Of a DNA stretch of 64,000 nt, positions 43,978 to 51,479 are shown piece after piece. Below the pieces are notes generated by a model. That model did not search any database, had not been told where the DNA came from, and saw only the letters and a list, made by a program, of their open reading frames with translations. The position numbers and the translations under genes are program-made. The stretch is taken from assembly GCA_023416735.1 (NCBI GenBank), contig JAEZGX010000037.1, forward strand, positions 24,338-88,337. Reading direction: 5' to 3'. This stretch comes from Verrucomicrobiota bacterium (GTDB lineage: Bacteria; Verrucomicrobiota; Verrucomicrobiia; Opitutales; Opitutaceae). Within the stretch, counting starts at the first letter, position 1. Every line of letters begins with the position of its first letter.

Positions 43978-44134
43978 AATTGAATGCGAGCCCGCCGCAC
44001 TCTCGTCCCGTGCGCCAGCAAAAACAACCGTCTCATCCCCTTCCGTATGCCCGCCGGCGGCAAAAGATACACTGTTTGACAACGCCAATCATTCCCCGCT
44101 CAACTTACCCGTTCAGGTCATCACTTTCGTAAAA

Positions 44135-45988
44135 ATGAATTCCGAAGCTGTTTCCGCGCTCATCGCCAAAAACCCGCCGCTCAAAACGGCCAAAGCCAAA
44201 CTCGAAGCGATGGAGCCCGGCGCTTACGTGATCCACCGGAGCTGGGGCTTCGGCCAGATCCAAAGCTACGACGACGCCACCCAACGTCTCATCATCGATT
44301 TCAAGGATAAGAAGGGCCACGCCATGGATCCCGCTTTCTGCGTGAACACCATGGAGGTCCTCCCCGCCAACCACCTCCTCGTCCGCAAGGAAACCGACTC
44401 TGCCAAAATCGCCGAGCTCATCGCCGAAAACCCCGCCCAGCTCGTCGTCGAAGCCCTCGAATCCTACCCCAACCGCGCCACCACAGCCATCGACCTCGAG
44501 ATCACCCTCGCCCAGGTCCTCGGCCAGGAAAAATTCAAGAAATGGTGGGCCAGCACCAAGAAGCTCGTCGCCAAGGATCCCCGCATCCAGGTCCCCGAAA
44601 AGAAGACCGAATGCTACGTCCTCCGCGAAACCCCTGTTTCCGCCGAAGACGAAATCCTCGAACAATTTAACGGCACCCGCTCCGCCCGCCGCCGCATTGC
44701 GCTCGCCGAAGAGCTCCTCGGCACCGTCGACAAGAAGGAAGTTAAGACCGACCTCTCCGCGATCCTCACCGGCCTGGCCGACGCGGTGAAAACCAGCAAT
44801 CAGCTCGACGCCTCCGAACGTCTCTACGGCGCTTTCGTCCGCGACGAACTCGCCCGCCGCCTCAACGTCGATCCCAGCACGTTCGAGCCGCAACAATCCG
44901 CGGTCATCGCCAACACCCGCGATCTCCCCGCCATCGCCGAAAAGATCCCGGTCCATTTCCAGTCTCGTTTCCTCGAGCTGGTCAACGAGACCCACCCGAT
45001 CGAGGCCCGCGAACTCCTTTTCCAACTGCTCAAAACCTCGCAGGGCAAGTTCACCACCGAGTGCATCAACTTCCTCGTCGAGCAGGGCCACTCCGACGAA
45101 CTCGCCGCCGTCCTCAAGCGCTGGCAAACCGAGCAAAATCTCCGCGCGCCCGTCCTTCTCTGGATCGTCAAGAACCGCCACTCGAAGAAATTCGCCAAGC
45201 TGCTCAACGATCTCATCACCCCGCGCCTCCTCGGCGCCATCTTCTTCGCGATCGACTACGAGGCGCTCCAAGCTTCCAGCGCGCGCCGTATCCCCCTCGC
45301 GGATATCCTTAGCGAAGACACCGAGCTCATCGCCGACCTCCTCTCGACCGCAGATCCCGAAACCGCGCGCGATCTCGCAAACACGTTGATGCTCAATCAA
45401 GGCTTCGAGGAGCTCACCAAAAAGTCCCTCCTCGCGCGCTTCATCAAAATCTTCCCGAAAATCCAGTCGCTCGTCGCCGCCGACGCCGAATCGAAGGAAG
45501 AACAGCTCCTCGTTTCGAAAGCGTCCTTCGAGCGCAAGCGCGAGGAATACGAGAACATCGTCTCCAAGAAAATCCCGGAAAACTCCAAAGCCATCGCCGC
45601 CGCCCGCGAGCACGGCGACCTCAAGGAAAATTCCGAATACAAGATGGCCAAACAGGACCAGCAGGTCCTCATGGCCCAAAAGACGCAGCTCGAGCGCGAC
45701 CTCGGACGCGCTCGCATCACCGACTTCAAAGAAGCCACCACCGACCAGGTCAGCATCGGCACCATCGTCGAAGTCAAGAACACCGGCAACGGCAACGTCA
45801 CCCGTTACACCGTTCTCGGCGCGTGGGACAGCGATCCCGACAATCACATCATTTCCTACCAGACACCGTTCGGCATCGCCCTTCTCGGCAAGAAAGCCGG
45901 CGACGTCGTCCGCGTGAAAACCGGCAACTCTGAGGAAGATTACCAGATCGTCAGCATCGCCCGCTACGCCGATACGCTCGCGAGCTAA
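44135..45988 (+). CDS. greA: Giant transcription elongation factor GreA
   Basis: A 617-residue protein whose last 155 residues are a complete GreA/GreB factor: the coiled-coil SKASFERKREEYENIVSKKI, catalytic tip EHGDLKENSEYKMAKQDQ with the Asp and Glu that stimulate RNA cleavage, and the FKBP-like domain VSIGTIVEVKNTGNG and GIALLGKKAGDVV. The preceding 460 residues are a helical extension beginning AYVIHRSWGFGQIQSYDD. A similarly extended GreA is known in Chlamydia, which supports the PVC affiliation. A TTGACA at 44076 lies in the divergent spacer but has no good -10 partner. A strong terminator follows. Confidence 0.93.
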   Translation: MNSEAVSALIAKNPPLKTAKAKLEAMEPGAYVIHRSWGFGQIQSYDDATQRLIIDFKDKKGHAMDPAFCVNTMEVLPANHLLVRKETDSAKIAELIAENPAQLVVEALESYPNRATTAIDLEITLAQVLGQEKFKKWWASTKKLVAKDPRIQVPEKKTECYVLRETPVSAEDEILEQFNGTRSARRRIALAEELLGTVDKKEVKTDLSAILTGLADAVKTSNQLDASERLYGAFVRDELARRLNVDPSTFEPQQSAVIANTRDLPAIAEKIPVHFQSRFLELVNETHPIEARELLFQLLKTSQGKFTTECINFLVEQGHSDELAAVLKRWQTEQNLRAPVLLWIVKNRHSKKFAKLLNDLITPRLLGAIFFAIDYEALQASSARRIPLADILSEDTELIADLLSTADPETARDLANTLMLNQGFEELTKKSLLARFIKIFPKIQSLVAADAESKEEQLLVSKASFERKREEYENIVSKKIPENSKAIAAAREHGDLKENSEYKMAKQDQQVLMAQKTQLERDLGRARITDFKEATTDQVSIGTIVEVKNTGNGNVTRYTVLGAWDSDPDNHIISYQTPFGIALLGKKAGDVVRVKTGNSEEDYQIVSIARYADTLAS

Positions 45989-46010
45989 CTACCTTCCGAT
46001 TCCCTCACTC

Positions 46011-46041
46011 GCGCCGGCCCCAAACGCCGGCGCTTTTTTTT
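46011..46041 (+). terminator. Intrinsic terminator of greA
   Basis: GCGCCGGC (46011-46018) pairs with GCCGGCGC (46026-46033) over a 7-nt loop, followed by eight T residues. It lies 22 bp after the greA stop and is the clearest terminator in the window. Confidence 0.92.
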
Positions 46042-46079
46042 GCCATGTAGGGCGGGGTCTCCCAACCCCGCCGCCCCCT

Positions 46080-46102
46080 AGCACGGTCAACCTGACCGTG
46101 CT
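46080..46102. repeat. Perfect hairpin AGCACGGTCA/TGACCGTGCT
   Basis: A 10-bp perfect stem with a 3-nt loop, between two terminators. There is no U-run, so it looks like a palindromic repeat unit. Confidence 0.7.
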
Positions 46103-46106
46103 CCGC

Positions 46107-46133
46107 AAAAAAGCGCGCCCGTCGGCGCGCTTT
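46107..46133 (-). terminator. Intrinsic terminator of the DUF4870-like gene
   Basis: AAAGCGCGCC (46110-46119) pairs with GGCGCGCTTT (46124-46133), loop CGTC. Read on the minus strand it is followed by a T-run (from 46112 down to 46107), 30 bp after the stop at 46165. Confidence 0.85.
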
Positions 46134-46164
46134 CGCATCTTAAATCGTTTGAACCGACCCGCGC

Positions 46165-46554
46165 TCAGTCGAACGCCGTGCCGAACCATTTCTCGAAGTG
46201 CTTACCGAGCACCGGCACCGGCTGCAGCTTCCCATTCGCCGCGTTGATCAGTCCGAATACCCACAGCACAAATCCGCCGATCATCGCCACGAACAACACC
46301 AGCCAGCCGAGGATCGGAATGATCCCAATCACGCTGCCCGCAATGAACGTCAGCATGATCCCCAGCGATTGCCGCAGGTGATACGCGCCAAGTCGCGTCT
46401 TCTTCTGCCCGTGCAGCACCACCGCCACGATAAAGCCGATGAGGGTAAGATAAGCCACGATGGCCACCGTCTTGTCTTCATTGACGACAACGGGCGTCGC
46501 CGCCACGGGCGCAGGAGGAGGGGGAGGAACCGATTCTGGAGGAGGCGTATCCAT
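46165..46554 (-). CDS. Small membrane protein, DUF4870-like
   Basis: A 129-residue protein with a Pro-rich cytosolic head (PPPESVPPPPPAPVAATP) and three or four membrane helices (VAIVAYLTLIGFIVAVVLHG, SLGIMLTFIAGSVIGIIPIL, WLVLFVAMIGGFVLWVFGLI). The sequence AYHLRQSLGI between helices matches the HxxQA-type signature of DUF4870. Function is unknown. It is a single gene with its own terminator. Confidence 0.78.
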   Translation of the reverse strand: MDTPPPESVPPPPPAPVAATPVVVNEDKTVAIVAYLTLIGFIVAVVLHGQKKTRLGAYHLRQSLGIMLTFIAGSVIGIIPILGWLVLFVAMIGGFVLWVFGLINAANGKLQPVPVLGKHFEKWFGTAFD

Positions 46555-46723
46555 GGGATTGGGTTGTTTAATCGTTGTTTAAAGCTGCCGAACGCTCGCG
46601 AGGCTCGCAGCTCGAACCGCTTCGGTCAATCGCCGGGACACCAACTCTCCCTGCTCCCCACCTCAGGCCACACCCGACTCCTCGCCACCTGCGCAATTGC
46701 CATCGCTCGCTCCGCTCCTCAGG

Positions 46724-47674
46724 GTGCGCCTCCACGTGAACGCCTCCTGGGAAATCCTCAAAATCCTCTCCGATCCCACCCGCCTTCGCCTGCTTTCCCT
46801 CCTCACCCGCGAAGAACTCGCCGTCGCCGAACTCCAGGAAATCCTCGGCATGGGCCAGTCGCGCATCTCCTCCCAACTCGCGCTCCTCCGTCAGGCCAAC
46901 CTCGTCACCGATCGCCGCGACGGCAAAAAAGCGTTCTACTCGCTCCGCAGTAATCTCCCGCCCAAGCCGCTCGCGCTCCTCCGCGCCGCCATCGATTCGA
47001 TCTCGGATCTTCCGGTCGCCACCGAAGACCGCGCCAACCTCGATCGCATCCTCCAAAAACGCCGCCGCACGCAGGAACAGTATTTCAACCTCATCGCCGG
47101 CCGCCTGGGCAAAAACTACTGCCCCGGCCGTTCCTGGGAAGCCATCGGTCATCTCGCCCTCCGCCTCACTCCGGCGATCGACATCGCCGACCTCGGCGCC
47201 GGCGAAGGTCTCGTTTCCCAGCTTCTCGCCCATCGTGCCCGCCAGGTCTGGTGCATCGACAACTCTCCGCGCATGGTTGAGGTCGGCACCGAACTCGCCC
47301 GCAAAAACAATCTCGCCAATCTCGCCTATAAACTCGGCGACATCGAAAGCGTTCCGCTCGCCGACAAATCCGTCGACCTCGCCATCCTCTCCCAAGCGCT
47401 CCACCACGCGCAGCACCCGCAGGTCGCTGTCAACGAAGCTCACCGCATCCTCCGTCCCGGCGGTCAACTGCTGATCCTGGACCTCAACGAACACGAATTC
47501 GAAAAAGCCCGCGAGCTCTACGCCGATGTCTGGCTCGGCTTCAAAGAGAGCGCGCTCCACGGCTTCCTCAAAAAAGCCGGTTTCACCAAAGTCGAAGTGA
47601 CCACCGTCGCTCGCGAAACGTCTGAACCGTTCTTCGAAACCCTCCTCGCCTCCGGCCAAAAATCCCCCCGCTAG
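46724..47674 (+). CDS. ArsR-family regulator fused to SAM-dependent methyltransferase
   Basis: A fusion of about 316 residues. The N-terminal ArsR-type winged helix (SWEILKILSDPTRLRLLSLL, LQEILGMGQSRISSQLALLR, DGKKAFYSLR) is joined to a class I methyltransferase (IADLGAGEGLVSQLLAHRA, LSQALHHAQHPQVAVNEAHR, ILRPGGQLLILDLNEHEFE). I see no metal-binding cysteine motif in the DNA-binding part. Such fusions may sense SAM or S-adenosylhomocysteine, as the ArsR-type SahR does, but no methionine-cycle gene is adjacent. The start is GTG 46724 or 46736; TTG 46697 is less likely. Confidence 0.88.
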   Translation: MRLHVNASWEILKILSDPTRLRLLSLLTREELAVAELQEILGMGQSRISSQLALLRQANLVTDRRDGKKAFYSLRSNLPPKPLALLRAAIDSISDLPVATEDRANLDRILQKRRRTQEQYFNLIAGRLGKNYCPGRSWEAIGHLALRLTPAIDIADLGAGEGLVSQLLAHRARQVWCIDNSPRMVEVGTELARKNNLANLAYKLGDIESVPLADKSVDLAILSQALHHAQHPQVAVNEAHRILRPGGQLLILDLNEHEFEKARELYADVWLGFKESALHGFLKKAGFTKVEVTTVARETSEPFFETLLASGQKSPR

Positions 47675-47701
47675 TTCGCCCCAGCGTCCACCTCGCTTCC
47701 C

Positions 47702-48160
47702 GTGCTTCCCCTCGCACGAATCCTCCTTCCCCTCGCCGGTCTCGCGCTCGCCAGTTGCTCGTCCACCCCCGGCCCGATCTCCGTCGACGCCCGCCCGATG
47801 TATGGCGCGCCCGAAATCCCGCGTCCCACCCTCCTGCGCCAGGCCGACACGCGTTTTATCCAAACCGCCGCCGCCGAATTCGGCGGCAACCGCAAACTCG
47901 CCAGCCTCTCCTGGACCGGCCAGGGCGACCGTCTGCTCGCTTCGGGAAATCTCGACGACGCCATGCGCCGCTACAACGAAGCCTGGCTCCTCGATCCGGA
48001 AAACTTCGAAGCTTACGAGGGCTTTGCCCGCGTCCTCTTCGCCCGCGGCCAAACCTCCGCCGCGCTTCCGCATTTCCGCAAAGCCATCGAACTCTGCCCC
48101 GACGAAACCGAGCGCGCCGCCCTCAGCACCGAACTCCAGCGCCTCACCGCCGAACGGTAG
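47702..48160 (+). CDS. TPR-containing lipoprotein
   Basis: A 152-residue lipoprotein (signal LLPLAGLALASCSS, lipobox Cys19) with two tetratricopeptide-like repeats in the second half (WTGQGDRLLASGNLDDAMRR, ENFEAYEGFARVLFARGQTS). It starts with GTG 27 bp after the ArsR-methyltransferase stop and is probably co-transcribed. It is likely a scaffold at the outer membrane; the partner is unknown. Confidence 0.8.
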   Translation: MLPLARILLPLAGLALASCSSTPGPISVDARPMYGAPEIPRPTLLRQADTRFIQTAAAEFGGNRKLASLSWTGQGDRLLASGNLDDAMRRYNEAWLLDPENFEAYEGFARVLFARGQTSAALPHFRKAIELCPDETERAALSTELQRLTAER

Positions 48161-48190
48161 AACGACGCGTCCTTGTTCAGCCGCTTAGCG

Positions 48191-48391
48191 CTACTTCGCT
48201 CGACGCTTGTCGCACGCGGTCGTGTCGATCCCCAGCGCCGCATACACGAAGCAACACTCCGTGAACGTGCTGAAGATCGGCACCAGCCCGATCAGCCCCC
48301 ACCAGCTGTGATAGTGGTTCCCGACCATCATGATCAGGCACCCGGCTACAAACCTCGCCGCACCATCATAGGATCCAACATTCTTTTTCAT
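48191..48391 (-). CDS. DUF2892 (YgaP-like) membrane protein
   Basis: A 66-residue protein with two hydrophobic hairpin helices (FVAGCLIMMVGNHYHSWWGL and IGLVPIFSTFTECCFVYAAL), preceded by KKNVGSYDGAARF. It matches the DUF2892 family seen alone or after rhodanese domains. Two vicinal Cys in ECCF and Cys60 are present. ATG 48391 starts the domain; the longer frame does not fit. Confidence 0.8.
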   Translation of the reverse strand: MKKNVGSYDGAARFVAGCLIMMVGNHYHSWWGLIGLVPIFSTFTECCFVYAALGIDTTACDKRRAK

Positions 48392-48590
48392 GGGAGAACT
48401 GTGTTCGCCCCGAGGATACGCCGGCGCTCCCCACCCCGCTCCGCACTTCTTGCCAACCTCTTCGCACTCTCTCGACAGGGCGAAAAACCACCTCACCGCC
48501 AGCATCACCGGCAGTCGCGCGCGCGAATCTCAACCGCCCACCACCTCCGCAAAGTGTCCCACGATGCAGGACACTCCGCGCGCCACCTCT

Positions 48591-49121
48591 TCACGTCCCT
48601 TCCCGCACCCGATGCGCCTTCGACACCGCGAGGTATTTTTCCGCCCATCCGCGCAACGCCTTCTGCTCCGCTTCGCTCAACGCTCGCGTCACTTTCGCCG
48701 GCGCCCCCAACACCATTGATCCCGGCGGCACCACCGTCCGCGGCGTCACCACCGCGCCCGCGCCCACGATGCAACGCGCGCCGATCTTCGCTCCATCGAG
48801 CACGGTTGCTCCCATCCCGATCAAACACTCATCGCCAATCGTGCAGGCATGGATGATCGCCCCGTGTCCGATCGTGCACCACGCGCCAATGATCGCATCG
48901 AGATCATCCGCCAGATGCACGATTACATTGTCCTGAATATTCGTCCCTTCCCCCACCACGATCCGCGCAATATCCCCCCGCAACACCGCCCCGTAGAACA
49001 CGCTCGACTGCTCGGCGAGCGTCACGTCGCCCACCACGGTTGCATTTCTTGCAACCCAGTTCGCCCGCGCCACATCCGGGGTCTTCGACAAATGTCTTTC
49101 CAATCGTTCTTCCACCGTCAT
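48591..49121 (-). CDS. Gamma-carbonic anhydrase-like hexapeptide protein
   Basis: A 176-residue left-handed beta-helix protein of the gamma-carbonic anhydrase/PaaY group: VVGDVTLAEQSSVFYGAVLR, DNVIVHLADD, IGHGAIIHACTIGDECLIGM, GAKIGARCIVGAGAVV and the trimer-forming helical tail. The histidines expected to bind Zn(II) are present in VIVHLAD and GHGAIIH. Whether it is a carbonic anhydrase or a related thioesterase or acyltransferase cannot be told. ATG 49121 is preferred. The AT-rich palindromes lie about 105 and 170 bp upstream. Confidence 0.9.
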   Translation of the reverse strand: MTVEERLERHLSKTPDVARANWVARNATVVGDVTLAEQSSVFYGAVLRGDIARIVVGEGTNIQDNVIVHLADDLDAIIGAWCTIGHGAIIHACTIGDECLIGMGATVLDGAKIGARCIVGAGAVVTPRTVVPPGSMVLGAPAKVTRALSEAEQKALRGWAEKYLAVSKAHRVREGT

Positions 49122-49487
49122 CCCCCACCGTCTCCCTCGCCCGTCCCCACCGCAAGCGACGAAACTCCCCACCGCTTGCCCACCCCTCCTCATATTCTCC
49201 TCCATCCCCTCCCCGCCCAATCCAACTTGTAATACATTATATTACATCATCCCTCTCTCGCTTACTCCCAAATATAAACTCAACCCAATCCACTTGTAAT
49301 ACATTGTATTACAACGCTCGACCAATCTTCCTTCGATCTTCGACGCCTCTGCGCTCCTCGTCCTCCGCGCCCTCCGTCTCCTTCCGACTGCTTCGGTAAA
49401 ATCTCCCGCGCGTCGCTCTCCTCGATTCGCTGCTCGCCCTGCTCTCGCCGCGCCTCAATCTCCGCTTCGCTCTAGCTCTCGCCATCT
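49122..49487. other. 366-bp divergent spacer with AT-rich palindromes
   Basis: Non-coding stretch between the divergent gamma-carbonic anhydrase and CNT transporter genes. It contains the two-site TTGTAATACA element (49227-49314) and an otherwise pyrimidine-rich plus strand. Promoters for both genes should lie here. Confidence 0.55.
49227..49314. promoter_or_regulatory. Two-site palindrome TTGTAATACA/TGTATTACAA
   Basis: Site 2 (49294-49314) is a perfect 21-bp palindrome with arms TTGTAATACA and TGTATTACAA. Site 1 (49227-49246) is the near-palindrome TTGTAATACATTATATTACA. The pair looks like operators for a dimeric regulator, or like a mobile unit, since a related pair lies in the gene at 6727-7605. 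Confidence 0.7.
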
Positions 49488-50786
49488 ATGGACCTTCTGC
49501 TCCACGTCGGCCGCGGCCTGCTCGGCATCGCGGTATTCGTCGGCCTCGCCATCGCTCTGAGCGAAAACCGCCGCGCGATCGATTGGCGGCTCGTCCTCAC
49601 CGGCCTCGCCCTCCAGCTCGTTTTCGCCGCCCTCGTCCTCTACGCCCCGCCAGTTCGCTTTGTCATCGAATCGATCGGCAACGGCTTCGTGAAGCTCCTC
49701 GATTTCACCAACGAGGGCACGCGCTTCGTCTTCGGCTCACTCGTTGATCCCTCGAAACACGGCGTCGTCTTCGCCTTCATGGTGCTACCGTCGGTCATCT
49801 TCTTCTCCGCGCTCACGTCCGTTCTCTACTACCTCGGGATCCTTCAAAAAGTGGTCTACGCCTTCGCGTGGATCATGTCGAAGACCATGAAGCTCTCCGG
49901 CGCCGAGAGCCTTTCCGCCTCCGGCAACATCTTCGTCGGCCAAACCGAAGCTCCGCTGCTCATCAAACCCTACCTCGAACGTCTCACCCGTTCCGAAGTC
50001 CTCGCCGTGATGGTCGGCGGCATGGCCACCATCGCCGGCGGCGTGATGATCGCCTACATCACGTTTCTCGGGGGCTCCGATCCCGCGCAACAAACCCTCT
50101 TCGCCACCCACCTCATCACCGCATCCGTGATCTCCGCGCCCGCCGCGCTCATGATCTCTAAAATCCTCGTGCCCCAAACCGAGAGCGTGCAACGCGACCT
50201 CTCCATTCCGCGCGAAAAGGTCGGCGCCAATCTCCTCGACGCGATCTGCCTCGGCACCACCGACGGCCTTCGTCTCGCCGTCAACATCGGCGGCATGCTC
50301 ATCGTCTTCACCGCCTTGGTCGCACTGGTGAACTATCTCCTCGCGACCTGGATCGGCGCCCCCACCGGGCTCAACACCTGGGTTTCCTCGATCACCGGCG
50401 GCGCCTACCAAACCTTCTCGCTCGAGTTCCTGCTCGGCATGCTGTTCGCCCCGATCGCCTGGCTGATCGGTATCGACTCCGGCCACCTTCTCGTCTCCGG
50501 CCAGTTGCTCGGCACCCGCACCGTCCTCAACGAATTCATTTCCTACATGCAGCTCGGCGAACTGAAAGCCGCCGGCCTTTTTGTCCACGAGCGTTCGATC
50601 GTGATCCTCACCTACGCGCTCTGCGGTTTCGCCAACATCGTTTCGATCGGCATCCAGGTCGGCGGCATCGGCGCCCTCGCTCCTTCGCAACGCGCCACGC
50701 TCGCGAAGCTCGGCGTCAAAGCGCTCATCGGCGGTAATCTCGCCTGCTTCCTCACCGCCTGCGTCGCCGGCATGCTCACCCGCTGA
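49488..50786 (+). CDS. CNT-family nucleoside:cation symporter
   Basis: A 432-residue concentrative nucleoside transporter. The family signatures are clear: ASGNIFVGQTEAPLLIKPYL, VMVGGMATIAGGVMIAYITF, DAICLGTTDGLRLAVNIGGM and LGTRTVLNEFISYMQLGEL. Ten or so helices are visible. It imports nucleosides with Na+ or H+. The gene is alone, followed by a perfect palindrome GCGCGCAATTGCGCGC at 50795. Confidence 0.94.
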   Translation: MDLLLHVGRGLLGIAVFVGLAIALSENRRAIDWRLVLTGLALQLVFAALVLYAPPVRFVIESIGNGFVKLLDFTNEGTRFVFGSLVDPSKHGVVFAFMVLPSVIFFSALTSVLYYLGILQKVVYAFAWIMSKTMKLSGAESLSASGNIFVGQTEAPLLIKPYLERLTRSEVLAVMVGGMATIAGGVMIAYITFLGGSDPAQQTLFATHLITASVISAPAALMISKILVPQTESVQRDLSIPREKVGANLLDAICLGTTDGLRLAVNIGGMLIVFTALVALVNYLLATWIGAPTGLNTWVSSITGGAYQTFSLEFLLGMLFAPIAWLIGIDSGHLLVSGQLLGTRTVLNEFISYMQLGELKAAGLFVHERSIVILTYALCGFANIVSIGIQVGGIGALAPSQRATLAKLGVKALIGGNLACFLTACVAGMLTR

Positions 50787-50852
50787 AACGCATAGCGCGC
50801 AATTGCGCGCCGGCGCCCGCCACACCCGCGGCGGAACCTCTCCCGCCGCCCT

Positions 50853-51236
50853 TTACTTCTTATACCAATTTCCGTCCTCGCGCTGCAGCCACACGCCGGC
50901 CGCGCTGTTCGCCGCGATCTGCCGCGCCCGCGCCTTGCCGACTTGCTCCGCCGAAGAACCCGCGCGCTTCGCGATCGCCGCATACACGGCTTCACGATCG
51001 CGATTTTCCGCACTCACCACACTCGCCGCATCGCCGCCGCCATCGCGCACCTCCAGATATCCGCGATTGTTCTCTCCGATCGCTCCGCTCGCCTTGAGCT
51101 GATCGACCTGCGACAGCCGCTGATTCATCCGCGCTTTCACCGCGCCAAGATCGTCAGCCGCCCGCCCCGCCACCACGCCCAAGCCTAACACCAGGGCCAA
51201 CACCAATCCGCAGATTCGCACAAAGGAAGTTTTCAT
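50853..51236 (-). CDS. ydbL: YdbL-like DUF1318 periplasmic protein
   Basis: A 127-residue exported protein (signal LVLALVLGLGVVAGRA) of the DUF1318/YdbL family: LGAVKARMNQRLSQVDQLKA, GAIGENNRGYLEVRD, VSAENRDREAVYAAIAKRAG and the end GVWLQREDGNWYKK. In E. coli ydbL lies with ynbE and ydbH, whose protein products take part in phospholipid transport between the membranes. Here it follows ynbE by 4 bp. ATG 51236 starts the signal peptide. Confidence 0.87.
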   Translation of the reverse strand: MKTSFVRICGLVLALVLGLGVVAGRAADDLGAVKARMNQRLSQVDQLKASGAIGENNRGYLEVRDGGGDAASVVSAENRDREAVYAAIAKRAGSSAEQVGKARARQIAANSAAGVWLQREDGNWYKK

Positions 51237-51240
51237 GAGT

Positions 51241-51423
51241 TCAATTGCTGGAGTTTCCGATGGTCGCCGACTTCTGATCCAAATCGCCGAAAAAATCATC
51301 GAGCGCCCGGTCCACGCGGACATTCACGTCGACGGTCGCATGCACCTGCACCGGATCGAGTTTCACGTGAATACAACCGCCGAGCAGAACCGCAACCAAG
51401 GGGAGAAAAAGGCGCAAGCGCAT
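51241..51423 (-). CDS. ynbE: YnbE-like small lipoprotein
   Basis: A 60-residue lipoprotein: signal FLPLVAVLLGGC, then HVKLDPVQVHATVDVNVRVD, the beta-strand segment typical of YnbE, and a short acidic tail. In E. coli YnbE is the outer-membrane partner that pairs with the C-terminus of YdbH by beta-strand augmentation. The gene order ydbH-ynbE-ydbL is kept here. ATG 51423 is preferred to the 80-codon frame. Confidence 0.82.
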   Translation of the reverse strand: MRLRLFLPLVAVLLGGCIHVKLDPVQVHATVDVNVRVDRALDDFFGDLDQKSATIGNSSN

Positions 51424-51479
51424 GGGGAAAAGTCGTGAGAGATACTCTGCCAAAGACGACCGCTGGCAACAGAAGTTTC

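Noticed and set aside
44076..44104. Sigma-70 promoter for greA
   Set aside because: TTGACA is perfect, but at 17 or 18 bp spacing there is no acceptable -10 box.
44105..45847. 580-codon minus-strand frame opposite greA
   Set aside because: It mirrors the greA codons (repetitive Glu, Gly, Asp, Val) and has no family signature, while greA has intact catalytic motifs.
50795..50810. Perfect palindrome GCGCGCAATTGCGCGC as a terminator or operator
   Set aside because: It lies after the CNT gene but has no U-run and no second copy in the window; in GC-rich DNA a short palindrome like this is weak evidence.
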